A stretch of 64,000 bases of DNA from Apiosordaria backusii (taxonomy: Eukaryota > Ascomycota > Sordariomycetes > Sordariales > Lasiosphaeriaceae), in the NCBI GenBank assembly GCA_030549205.1, contig JAUKTV010000010.1:186001-250000 (forward strand), read 5' to 3'. The notes under the pieces are model-generated. The model had not been told where the DNA came from. It saw only the letters and a list, made by a program, of their open reading frames with translations, and searched no databases. This document shows, piece after piece, positions 52,650-62,665 of the stretch. Position 1 is the first letter of the stretch; each line of letters starts with the position of its first letter. The translations under genes were made by a program, and so were the position numbers.

Positions 52650-55208
52650 GGCTTCATGAGACGAACTGCTTACCAGGTGCTAGGTGGTCATTGTCTGGAA
52701 CTATGATGAGCTCATCAAGTCTTTGATATACCTTACCTAGGTATTTTATCCCATACCGAGCTGTACAGCATACCACTGCAGTGCTGTAGGAGGTAGCCGT
52801 TCCTGACGGGCATCGATATGTTCATACTCTTTACCTTAGGCTTTTTTACGCCTTCTTGCATAAGGTGCACTTTGTGAACGTTTAAATCTTGCACCAGGTC
52901 CATCTGTGTAGGTACTCGCCAATACAATGGGTCCCACTCGACTGAGGGCATGTTTCTGGCATGCAGAATGTGTATCTTCGTTGAGAATTACCTATAACTT
53001 TTTGAGAGAGAGGAAAAGCACGTACACTTTCATGTTCAATAAAACCATAATGTTCAATATCCTCGCACTCAAAGTTTCTGAACCCTGGTTTGTCGATGAT
53101 TAGGGTGGATGTTGGTCGAGTCCTGAACTCGAGATGATGATTGATCCGGGGTTGCAATGTTCTGAAAGGTAGCGAGGCTTATGAACGATAGCGAAGGAGC
53201 AGGAACAGCTGAAACTGTTTGTTTTGCCTTACTTGTTGCCATTTTATGGAGGAAGCATCATGTTCGAGGTTTATATCAAGGTGCGAGTCAAAGTCAATCT
53301 ATGTTAGGTTACCTTAGGGACCCAAGTTGTCAGATGGAGGATTATTGAAGTCGTGCTTCAAGATGTTGGAAAAATAACAAGGAGAGAATGCTGCACCTTT
53401 ACCCTAGTTGTTCTGGGTTCAACCCTACGGCTAGAAGAAAAGAACTGAAGTAAAACGAGGAAGCAGGCATATTCGATGACTGTTCAGCTATGGCTAAGCT
53501 GCTTCCGTGAATTTTAGTCGTGGCCTAGGTACTTTACCTTAAGGTACAATGGACCAAGTTGTTAGATAGTAGATACCTGAGCTATCTTGATATCATACCT
53601 ACCTGGTAGATAAGCAAGGTACCTACTTAGCTAGGTAGGGCTAGGAGTGGCTGTTCCTGGCGCGGCTCTTAAACTTACCTAAACTACTCACATCCATTTA
53701 TCCGAGAATCCAGGGAACCTTTTCATAACTTCAAGGATCTAGATCGCAAGTTGATCCACTTAGGGCCTTCATTCCCGAAGCGGCAAGGGGGGAGTGGCGT
53801 ATGCGCCCCTTTTTTGACGTTCCCTTGCCCATTTATCCCGTTTTTCCCACCAACCAATGATATGCCTTACTTCACTTGTCTCTGTCCAGCTTCGAGACAA
53901 CGTTCTTCAACTTTGGTACCGCACAAAAAAGGTTTTTACTTTCCATACCTACCTGAGATATTCACTCACTTGGAGAAAAAGCAGTGAGGCTTTTTCTGAA
54001 CCCTCTGAGCAACGTTCACCGCTGTCCAAAGACAACGTTACACGTTCTTCACATGCGGTCAAATGTCGATTTCTCTCTGCGGAGGTACTCGGCGCAACTA
54101 CCGTGTGCACAGGGCAGCAGATGTTCCCAATGCAACCCAAAAGCTGGGGTAAAAGTGTCACCAAACCCGGGCGCAAATCACCGTTTTGGGTCCCAGCCGA
54201 GCGGTATCATTGGTCTTGTTTCACTGCAGCGGGCTTAATGACTTTCTTTTGGCATAAATTTTCGACCCCCTGACAGCTTTATCTCCAACTCCGCCGGAAC
54301 ACTTGAGCAATTCATGACATGGTTGAACTGGGTCATAAGGGACAAAAACTAGAAGATGGATCATGGCAGATTATCCGAGATCCGGTCTTTTGGTTGACCA
54401 TCTTCGAGACCTAGAGGTGGTCATTTGGTGGGTTTGCATCCTTAGCAAACCCGACTCCTATTGTAGGTAGGGAAGAACCAGAGTGCTGATAAGAGGCACA
54501 GTTTGCGTGCCGAGACTACTACACATCCCGGAAGTTGTGAGGAGACACCCAATCACATTGTATAGACCCCAGTATGGGTCGCATAAACCACAAACCCCCA
54601 TTATTTCCTTGCCATCCTTTTCCAGGTCTCGACCCGGTCGACTACCCTACCGGGTCGGAAGCAACTCGGCCATAACGGCCTGAGCCGCCTACACTACTAC
54701 CGAGTGAGCTCCATCATGTCCTCCGTTCCATGTTACACCGTTGCATAAGGCATTCTCTGAAGAACTTTGGTATGGAGACGGTGTGCGATATACTAGGGTG
54801 ACCACTTGTGAAGATGCCCTGACATGGCCTTGTGGACTTTGCCATGCCAAAGCAGGGGTAGGATGGATCCCATGTGGTTTGTTCCCATCACAGTGCACCC
54901 TCTCGTGCTCCTAACTGGTCAGCTCAAGGCACCGGTTCATTTACTCCAGACCCAACTCTAAGGTTCTAGATGGCCAGATCTAAACGATAGGAATGTCTAT
55001 ATAAGGCGAGGCTCTCTTCCCATGTTTTGTGTTCTGACAGGCTACCGAGGCTCCGAGTTGTCAACCACATTCCTTTTCCAAGACACGGTCACATTCCTTG
55101 GACTTGAGACACTCCTTTGCAAACAACGAGGTTTTTCGCCCCGAAGGTCATTTGTACATACCTATTTACCTTCTTATCACTCCGTTGCTCGGTCTCTTCT
55201 TCTTCACC
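52650..55208. other. Gene-poor stretch with TACCTA motifs and an inverted repeat
   Basis: About 2.5 kb without a supported gene. It has many short TACCTAGGTA-like motifs (about 52728-52745, 53520-53660) and a 9-bp inverted repeat (54631-54658). A 138-codon ORF at 53857-54273 shows no domain and is not called. Confidence 0.45.
54631..54658. repeat. Inverted repeat, 9-bp arms
   Basis: CGACCCGGT at 54631-54639 and its reverse complement ACCGGGTCG at 54650-54658 flank a 10-nt spacer. It can form a hairpin or be a dyad binding site for a zinc-cluster factor. No gene with an obvious link is near. Confidence 0.75.
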
Positions 55209-56175
55209 ATGCATCTTTCCGCCTATCTCACCCTCCCCCTCTTTCCCTTGTTGGCAAAGGCCTATCAGCCTCCCTCCTACTCAGGCTACTCTCTGGTCTG
55301 GGCTGACACTTTCTCCGGCGCGTCCTCCACCCTCCCATCCTCTTCCAACTGGGACATCATCAACCGCAACATCGGCGTGAACAATGAGCTCCAGACGTAC
55401 CGCGCCGACCCCAGGCAGATCCAGCACTCTGGTGGCCAAACCCTCCAAATTGTTCCCTGGCGCGACCCCCAGTTGCAGTGGACGTCGGGCAGGATAGAGT
55501 CGAGATACACCTTCACCCCCGGAGCGGGAAAAAGGACCTTGGTGGAGGCCGAAATCCGATTTGGTGGCAATGACATCTCTCAGAAGCAAGGCATTTGGCC
55601 TGCTTTCTGGCTGTTGGGCCAAAGCATCAGGACCGGAACTAACTGGCCGGCATGTGGGGAGGTGGACATCATGGAGACCGTCAACGGGTTGCTGACCGGG
55701 TATGGGACGGTTCACTGCCATGGTTTGTCGCCCCCCTTACTCACAGCTTTGTCGAAAAAGATAAACTAACCAAACGTGACAGTCTACCCCGGAGGCGCCT
55801 GCAACGAACCCACCGGCCGTGGAGGAACTATCGGCATCCCTAACCAGGGTTGGCAAAAGTGGCGAGTTGTGTTTGACAGGACTTCTTCTGACTGGAGAAG
55901 CGAGAGCATCACTTGGTACATGAACGGACAGCAGTTTCATCAAGTCAGAGGAGATCAGATCAATGATGCCGGCGTGTGGGCGAGCTTGGCTCAGAAGCCG
56001 CTGTTTTTCATCCTGAACGTGGCCGTGGGAGGTGACTGGGTAAGTCTTCTCGTTGGGTCGAGTACAATTGAGAGTGGCGCTAACAATAAAACAGCCTGGC
56101 TATCCGAACGGCAACACGGCGGACGGTTACGGCTCAATGATGGAGGTGGGATATGTTGCTCACTATTCCACTTAA
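55209..56175 (+). CDS. Secreted GH16 endo-beta-glucanase-like enzyme
   Basis: Three exons (55209-55722, 55783-56039, 56095-56175) give 283 residues, all in phase. Residues 1-18 form a signal peptide, MHLSAYLTLPLFPLLAKA. The GH16 catalytic fold follows with the N-terminal YSLVWADTFSG strand, NNELQTYRADPRQIQHSGG, WTSGRIESRYTF, and the active-site motif GEVDIMETVNG (E-x-D-x-x-E, the bulged form of laminarinase-like GH16), preceded by IWPAFWLLG. The tail GYGSMMEVGYVAHYST closes the fold. Such enzymes cleave beta-1,3 or mixed-linkage glucans outside the cell. No carbohydrate-binding module or GPI signal is visible. The short last exon and the 283-residue length fit fungal GH16 family members. Confidence 0.9.
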
Positions 56176-56438
56176 AGTCACGGCATGTCAGAGTCGAGCA
56201 GGAACAGGACGGGATGCCAGATTACTGGAGATTCGCTCGTTACTTAGGTCTTCGTGTACATAGTTGACACCTTTTGCTTCCATTCTCCCTGTATATACTC
56301 CATTCAGCCCATCACTCGTTTTGGGCTGAAGAGCTTATTATGCCCATATTTTTACAATGTACCTTATCAAACTCCACCTGGAAAGAAGCCGCTCAAACCA
56401 AATGTACGCACTACCACCACGATCCATTCAACAAATTC

Positions 56439-56960
56439 TTACGGCTTTTCGACATCATCTTTTTCTTTCTCCTCCGCATTTTCCTCCGCATTTTCCTCCG
56501 CATTTCCCTCCACTACTTTGATGTCCTCCTTCTTCTTACTCCTATGCCTCCTTTTCCCTCTAGCTCTCGGACGTCGACCGTTTTGGACGTGGTTCCTCCC
56601 CGACTCAGGCATATCTCCGGAAGTCGAGTTGGGAGCTGAGGTCGTGTCGGGGGCTGAAGCTGCTGGGGGGACTGAAGTTGGGAGATCCAAGCAGTCTTTT
56701 GACGTCTCTTGTCGCCTGCTTGAAAATCCGAGGGGATTCTGCGTAGTCCAGGATGACAGTTAGCAGGCTACGCAAACATTTCTACACCGGGGCGAAGGCA
56801 AGCGTACGGTGTTCCTGCTCGGGCTGCCTCCAGCGAGGGGAAAGCGGGAGCGGGTTCGGGGTCTGAGCCACGCCCGCGTCCGAGCAGCGCCGTATCCTGG
56901 TGTATAGAAATGTGAGGTGTCCTCTTGGTCTTGGCTGTTGGTTTTGGCCATGTTTGCGGT
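56439..56960 (-). CDS. Possible small disordered protein, gene model uncertain
   Basis: On the minus strand an open frame reads NPLGFSSRRQETS, then a Pro/Ser/Thr stretch, a basic GRRPRARGKRRHRSKKK block and the tail GNAEENAEENAEEKEKDDVEKP. The basic block followed by an acidic repeat looks like a real disordered protein rather than noise. An ATG at 56951 opens MAKTNSQDQEDTSHFYTPGY in another frame. A GTGTAG donor (near 56790) and a CGCAG acceptor (near 56740) could join them, but that splice puts the first exon out of phase with the repeat-bearing frame; no clean splice was found. Low confidence. Confidence 0.28.
56470..56508 (-). repeat. 12-nt coding repeat (AEEN)n
   Basis: About three copies of tcctccgcattt (coding strand GCGGAGGAAAAT-like) read directly, giving AEEN units in the minus-strand frame. 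Unit length preserves frame. Confidence 0.75.
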
Positions 56961-57120
56961 GATCTGAGAATCTGGTCTCGTGTGCCCGGATATTCGGGGA
57001 GTTCAGAAATTTTTATTGGAAGTCGGCGACGAAAATGAATCTTGGACAATCCCCAATATAGTTAATTAGTCCCGTCGCTTTAATCAGGCCTGCTTAGGAC
57101 GGCTCAGGGCCGGCTCCCTT

Positions 57121-57470
57121 GTGCTTAGCCCATACTTAGGTTTTAGCATATGGTCCTCCGATGCCGTAGGGCTTATTAAAGATAGCAAGTTTAGACGAAA
57201 TCTTTTAATAGAAGTTATAAATAGCCCTGCGAGAAAAGAATCTGTTAGGCTCTATACGGCCTATACAGGATTTAGAAACGGACATTTTTACGACAGGGGT
57301 TTCTTCTATATAAGAGGCAGCTATTTCTGGCTTCTATCGATTTTCTTTTACTTATTCTCTCTTACTATATTTACAGGATTACTTCTGACCTATATATTAC
57401 TTTTTGCCCTCCCGCCTTTTTGTATATCCTATTTACTATTTGTACGTTTATAGAGTCTTTATGTAATGGG
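57121..57470. other. AT-rich island, RIP-like
   Basis: This stretch is rich in TpA and poor in CpA/TpG compared with its surroundings. In ascomycetes this is the mark of repeat-induced point mutation (RIP) on a transposon. A 110-codon ORF crosses it by chance and I do not call it. No terminal repeats were found. Confidence 0.5.
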
Positions 57471-57685
57471 GAAGGTAAAGAGTGTTGAGGAGTACCTTTG
57501 CTGAGTAAGGGAGAGGGGCTTAGAAAATGTGACCTGAGGAATTTACCGTTTGACCCCACACTGGCACTTGGCTCCCAAATCCACTTGACCAACTGCTTTC
57601 TCTTCTTCTAACCACCCTTACATCCTCGATTCTCCCACTTTGCTTTCTTGTGCACGCGTTAAGAGAGTCATCTTTTGCCACAGTC

Positions 57686-58696
57686 ATGACCACCACTGCC
57701 ACCGAGGCTGCGGATATGTTTAGCCAGGAAGTCGCTCGTCTTCGAGCAGAATATCAGGCGAAGCGACAGAAGTCCAATGCCTTCCCTCCTGCGGGACGGC
57801 CCATTCTGGACATGGAGCTTGTGCCTGGCGATAAACCGGCCGTTGGAATCTGGTATGAAGACGGCACGCAACTGGGCCAATACGTTCGCCTCTTTGACAT
57901 ACCAGGAACACTGTCTGGTGATATTCTTCGCCTTGAGCGCCCCTTACCGGCGGTGAATGGTCATTACGAAATCGAAGGAGACGTTATTCGCAGTCTCGAC
58001 AAATGCCCCAACCATCCCACAGAACCCGAAGACGACTTCGAGGATGTTTCCGACCTCATTGCCAAGCTGCCGCTTATCGATGTCGACTCCTCCGAGCATT
58101 TCATCAAGAAAGGGAAATACAGAAGCGAGATTGAGAACCTCTTAAAGTGTCAGGGAGGCTCATGCCCCGGCACCGTTCCCTCTCCACATCTTGTCCGTCT
58201 CCTCGGCGCTTCCGCCGATGGACAGCTAGTCTTCGAGAAGCTGTCAACTCGCGGACCGGTCCTGGCGCGCTTCTTCTCCCTCGAGACGTACAAGCGCTGG
58301 ATTCTCCACATTATCGACGCTCTCTCCTGCCTTCACTCCCTCGGCATCGTGCACCGTGATCTCCGGATCGACAACTGCCTCTTCACCCAGGACGGTAGCC
58401 GCCTAGTGGTCTGCGACCTCGAGAGCCGTTGGGGCCAGCGCGCCGCCCCGGAGATCGCCTTCGATGGCGGGGTAGAGGACTCGGGATGGACGACCCGGTC
58501 CGACATCTACGACATTGGAAACTGCATCAAGTGCATGGTCTACGCCAACGCGCCCATCACGAATCAAGTCGAGTGGCCCGTGCCTGAACCACTCCAAGCT
58601 GTCGTTGAGGCTTGCATGCGCAAATCGCCCGACGACCGGCCGACCCTGCTCAAGCTGCAGAAGATGGTGGAGGCAATTTCTATCGACGGTCGTTGA
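57686..58696 (+). CDS. Protein-kinase-like protein
   Basis: Single exon, 336 residues, starting at the ATG 57686 (tcATGacc). The C-terminal half is a compact kinase-like domain. The catalytic loop IVHRDLRIDNCLF holds the catalytic Asp and Asn (HRDLxxxN), and RLVVCDLESR replaces the usual DFG, keeping the metal-binding Asp but with Glu in place of Gly. An APEI motif corresponds to the APE segment. No clear glycine-rich loop or VAIK lysine is visible, so the N-lobe is atypical. The N-terminal 130 residues are not kinase-like and contain GTLSGDILRLERPLPAVNGHYEI. Many fungal genomes carry such orphan kinases. It sits alone between two AT-rich islands. Confidence 0.8.
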   Translation: MTTTATEAADMFSQEVARLRAEYQAKRQKSNAFPPAGRPILDMELVPGDKPAVGIWYEDGTQLGQYVRLFDIPGTLSGDILRLERPLPAVNGHYEIEGDVIRSLDKCPNHPTEPEDDFEDVSDLIAKLPLIDVDSSEHFIKKGKYRSEIENLLKCQGGSCPGTVPSPHLVRLLGASADGQLVFEKLSTRGPVLARFFSLETYKRWILHIIDALSCLHSLGIVHRDLRIDNCLFTQDGSRLVVCDLESRWGQRAAPEIAFDGGVEDSGWTTRSDIYDIGNCIKCMVYANAPITNQVEWPVPEPLQAVVEACMRKSPDDRPTLLKLQKMVEAISIDGR

Positions 58697-59079
58697 CCCA
58701 ACACTCTATGTATTCTTTCTAGGTTCTAGTATTGCTGCTGAGCTTGGAATCTTGAGGGAGTTACGAGTAACCGACGGCTCACCGCAGATAAGAGGTTCGG
58801 TCACTGCCTTGCTTCTGGGAATGTAGGGACATAGGTGTAGGTAGTTTACCGTCAACCCTGCAGCAGGAAGAAATGCCCACGCAGTCATGATAGCAGTCTT
58901 ATTGTGCACGTAGATTTGCCGGTATCGCTGCATCGAAAGGATCGCCTCATAAGTTCAGACGGTTAAGGCCAAGGCCTTGAGGGGGTCGTCACAATCAGCG
59001 CCAAATTCTGCTTCCGGGGAAATTTCATACAGGGTGGGAATACTAACTCTGCGAGCAAATATCCGGGACATATGGGGCA
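58697..59079. other. 3' flank of kinase-like gene
   Basis: No gene seen; it grades into the AT-rich island that follows. Confidence 0.5.
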
Positions 59080-59500
59080 GGTTCGCGGAAAGGGGTTTTA
59101 AAATATTAAAAAGGCTATTAAAAATATATTTTAAATCGGCGGCTATATATAAATCTAAAGCCGGAAAAAGCAGCGCAAGTAATTACCTACTGTAACCAAT
59201 TTTAGCTTATATCTAGAGGTTCTTTATTTTCTAATTCCATACTTAACTCTAGTAATTTTAACCGAATAACGAATATTCTTCTCCGTAATTAGCCGGCAGC
59301 TCAGCCCACTCAGCCTAGCTCAATCACTACTCAGGTAGAGCGGCAGGTTGCTCAGGTAGTACTCAGGTCCAAAGACGGAAATGGAATTTAGTATGATTTA
59401 TATTCATCGCCGACTTATAAGGAAAAGAATTTAAATATTTAAGAATTTATCAAGAGGGCTGAAAAGCCCCAAGGCTTTAAAGCCGGATTCTTTTTTTCGT
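59080..59500. other. AT-rich island, RIP-like
   Basis: Dense in TpA with runs such as tattaaaaatatattttaaa, and with a taaagccgg motif at about 59153 and again at about 59476. Base composition contrasts sharply with both neighbouring genes. It looks like a decayed transposon end, but no ORF or terminal repeat identifies the element. Confidence 0.5.
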
Positions 59501-59790
59501 TGAATTGGCGCATCCTCTTTTGTGGTCACCTCATCATCCCATATCCCACATATAGAGATACATGTAGGTTGGTTTTGGTGGTGATATCAAGCCTGTCAGT
59601 ATTATAAGTGGGTCAAAGATACCTACGCATGCTATCTGGTAGCTCGACAGTGTAAAGCCAAACACCAGAGTCACACACGACAGTTGTCATCAAGCTTTTG
59701 CGGCGGTACGTCAAAAGTTGGAGAGTTTAAAACTCAGTTTCTTTGAAGAGAAGCCACCGAGAAAGTCCCTCAGCCACATGTATGTTGTAC

Positions 59791-60257
59791 CTAATACACA
59801 CCATCAACAAAGTCTACCACGATAGCCTTCTCTACCAAATTCCCGATACTCTGAACAAAAGCCTGATGAGAAGGGTCTGTCGAGACATAGTAGTCTCTAT
59901 CCTCAACCGAAGAAAATTCGACAACAAAACCGTGGGTTATGCCATTCTTCCACGGGATCATATTATCAGTACCATGGTCAATGCTAGGGAAATGCTCATG
60001 AACATACTTGTAGTCCCTCGGGCGAGTTGTCTTTGCCGCCTTTGATAGACTTGATATACGGAGCGTTGTTGGTGGGATGAAGGCAACTGTCCTTCAGGGC
60101 AAGGAACCGATCGCAGGCCTGTGCCGAACAGTGAGTTAGTGCCTCGTTCATGTTATAAGCGCGTAGCTACTTGGCAGATGAGAAAACATACAGCTTTCAC
60201 ATCCTTAGGCTCAGCATCGGCCTTGATCTGGAACAGAACGGTGTGCGTGACAGACAT
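59791..60257 (-). CDS. Dabb-domain (stress-responsive A/B barrel) protein
   Basis: Three exons (60257-60192, 60118-60008, 59946-59791) give 110 residues. The protein is one Dabb domain: MSVTHTVLFQIK opens the first strand, DRFLALKDSCLHPT is the helix-to-loop block, and GLQNGITHGFVVEFSS marks the family core, followed by DRDYYVSTDPSHQAFVQS and an IVVDF end strand. The second intron is spliced to an AAG acceptor (GLQ|NGI restored). Dabb dimers include plant and fungal stress proteins and the polyketide cyclase that makes olivetolic acid; I infer no specific reaction. It has His residues in the positions where relatives do. The gene is tandem with the BBE-type FAD oxidase, 358 bp away on the same strand. 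Confidence 0.88.
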
Positions 60258-60615
60258 GATGTGTGAATTTTGTGAAGTGTGAATGTGGATGATTGAGGAG
60301 GAAATAGAGCGGGGGGTTCGGGTCGTCATATGGACGTTAAATGCCATTGACTTCCCCGCTGTATCACGTGAAAAAGGATGTGTTGTGCACCCAGCATAAT
60401 GGATCAAGAGGAGTCTTCTAGAGTGGACCGAGACGGCATGGGACAACTCAAGGTCCCGAAGACAATTTTATTCGATGTGCTTTGATGGAATCGGGACAAT
60501 TGGGAGCCATCGACCTGGCTCAGTCCGAGGAGGTCAACTTAGTCCGAGTTACAGGCCACGCCTTGATACGAGGAATTCCACTAGACCGTACTTTCTTCAT
60601 AAGAAACTTCATGCC
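60258..60615. promoter_or_regulatory. Promoter of the Dabb gene / 3' flank of the FAD oxidase
   Basis: A 358-bp gap on the minus strand that must hold the Dabb gene's promoter and the oxidase's 3' UTR. No specific site seen. Confidence 0.4.
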
Positions 60616-62665
60616 TCAAACACGACACAATCGCCCATTCTGTGTTTGAATCCCCTGATCCCCGTCCCTCACCTCCCAACCCTCGCTTCCAACAGCAGTC
60701 GTAGCATAAAAGACATGCCCCGGATCCCACTTCTGCTTGATGTGCGACAGTCTTTCGTAGTGATCTCCATAAAACGCCCTCTGCCACATCGGGTCGTCTA
60801 CATGAGCCTCATTCAAGTATGCCCCCCCGCCTTCACTCTCGGGAGCCACCTGTCGGAATCGCGCTAGGATCTCCTCTCTGAACTCTTTTGACGCAGCCCC
60901 GATCAGATCGGGGGTTAGCCTCAACGGTTCTGCGCTGATTGCTGATGACAAGATCAAGAAACACACAGTCTCTCTGAAAGCATTGTTCACGGCGTTGTCC
61001 ACATTAGACCTGTTCCTCGGCGCCTGATGATACCCCATCAACCTCCGCCCACTCTCGCTATGATGCTTGATAACGTCAAAAGTCTCTTCGAACTTGGTCT
61101 TATTCTCCCAGTTGCGGCGTGGAAGCAGCCAGTTGCCGGCCACGCTCATCCCTCCGGCGCTGTTCAGCAAGACGTCCATGCCCCAGGTTGAGGCCCAGGC
61201 AGAATAATAGGCCTCATGTTGGGTGGTGTTGGGCGTAAAAGGGATGCCTAGTTCGGTAAGCTGATCAAACCATGGCTTGACAAGCTTGTTGAAAGATTCG
61301 ATGGTGTGGTTCGGCGCGAAGAATGGGCTCATGCGGAAGGCATAACTCCCGTTTGTGCTGGTCAGTACCCACCAAGAGTACGTGCCTGCGTCGGTAAAAG
61401 GGATGAATAGTTCAAAGTAGGCGCGCATCCCTTTCCAGAACGTCTCGGCGGAGACAGTGTCGGAGGTGCTGAAGGAGAAAGTGGAGGTTACAACAGGAAG
61501 TTTGGGGTGAACTTTGATGATGAGGGAGGTGACCACGCCAAACGTACCGCCTCCACCACCGCGGAGAGCCCAGTAGAGGTCGGAATTCTGAGATGGAGAG
61601 GCCGTGACGAATTTGCCATCAGCAGTGACAAGTTGAAGGGCGAGGACCTGGTCAGCTGCCATGCCATAGAGGCCTGACAGGGGGGTGTGGCCTCCTCCAG
61701 CAATGTAACCCCCAGCGTAACCGACGCTCTGTGACTTGTTAGTGGCCATTTTCCTTCATGGCCAAAAGGTAAACCTACCTCACAGATGCCGCCCAAGGCA
61801 CTAACACCATTTATGTCCGCAGCCTGATAAACCTGTCTGACTGTCGCCCCGGGGGCAACCTTGAGTGCTTTACCACCTTGCTCAAAGCCATCAATCTTTA
61901 AGTCGTCAAAGTACTGAATGTCATTGAGGTGATGAGTCCAGATACTAAGAGCCCCTGCCCCCATTGACTTGCCCAAATAACAGTGACCCGTGTTCTTGAT
62001 CACCAGCCTTAAGTTTGTATTCCTGGCAAAGTTGATGGCGAGCTGGATTTGCTGTACACTTGTAACATTCACAGCATACACCGGAAAGGCGCCATGCGTG
62101 CAGTTTGAAGATTGGGGATCAGAAGTTGGCAAGCATGTCCTGCCTTGAAAGAGAGGGAAAAAGTTGGATGTGGGGTCGTTCTCGCTTGACATGGTGTGAG
62201 CGTTTAGATTTGGTAGGTAGGTATCTTAAGAAGAAACTGGAAGAAAGCCATGGAAACATACTGGAAATAGGCATTGCTAAAATCCCTCTGCACCTGGGTA
62301 CACTTCTCGGCATCATAGAGGCCCGTATTCTCGTAGCAAACTGCGGCCGCCGGGACAGTCTTGATCAAAGCACCACCAAGGATCTTGTCGAAAGCATCCC
62401 AGGTAGCTGGTGATGGCCAGTCTTCATCTCCAGGAAACACCTTGCAGGCGCCTGGGCCGAGACGATCCGGATTGACCGATGATTCTTCGTTGGGGAAAGA
62501 GAAGAGATGCGCATATTGTGAGGTGTTGGTGTCCTGGACGAGCTTTTCCAGAGTCTGGGGGCTCAAGGGAGTTGTCTCCCACGTGAAGAGAGGGTGCGTG
62601 TGTTTGGTGGCTTGTACTAGAGAAATGGTGCTGATCAGGACAGCTAGAATGCTGTTTGGTGACAT
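60616..62665 (-). CDS. Secreted FAD-linked oxidase (BBE/6-hydroxynicotine-oxidase-like)
   Basis: Three exons (62665-62262, 62184-61779, 61728-60616) give 640 residues. A signal peptide covers about 1-19. The FAD_binding_4 domain shows IKNTGHCYLGKSMGAGALSI, where His is the expected covalent FAD site (usually written GHD..GRS), and ALGGICESVGYAGGYIAGGGHTPLSG, whose Cys lies where bicovalent enzymes attach a second FAD bond. The Gly-rich FAD loop is ALRGGGGGTFGVV. The BBE C-terminal end has YLNEAHVDDPMWQRAFYGDHYERL and WDPGHVFYA. This is an oxygen-using oxidoreductase of the berberine-bridge class, common in fungal secondary metabolism and carbohydrate oxidation. Minus strand, just upstream of the Dabb gene. 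Confidence 0.92.

Larger units (their letters stand above)
56176..57685. other. Intergenic with a possible repeat-bearing ORF and an AT-rich island
   Basis: It contains a minus-strand Glu-rich ORF (around 56439-56690, possibly spliced from an exon near 56951) whose end carries the AEEN repeat listed below; I could not fix a unique gene model. An AT-rich, TpA-rich island occupies about 57120-57470. No other gene is supported. Confidence 0.4.

Noticed and set aside
53857..54273. 138-codon plus-strand ORF
   Set aside because: No similarity or motif; composition is like intergenic DNA.
57121..57453. 110-codon ORF in the AT-rich island
   Set aside because: Hydrophobic look comes from T-rich codons in RIP-like DNA; it has no gene features.
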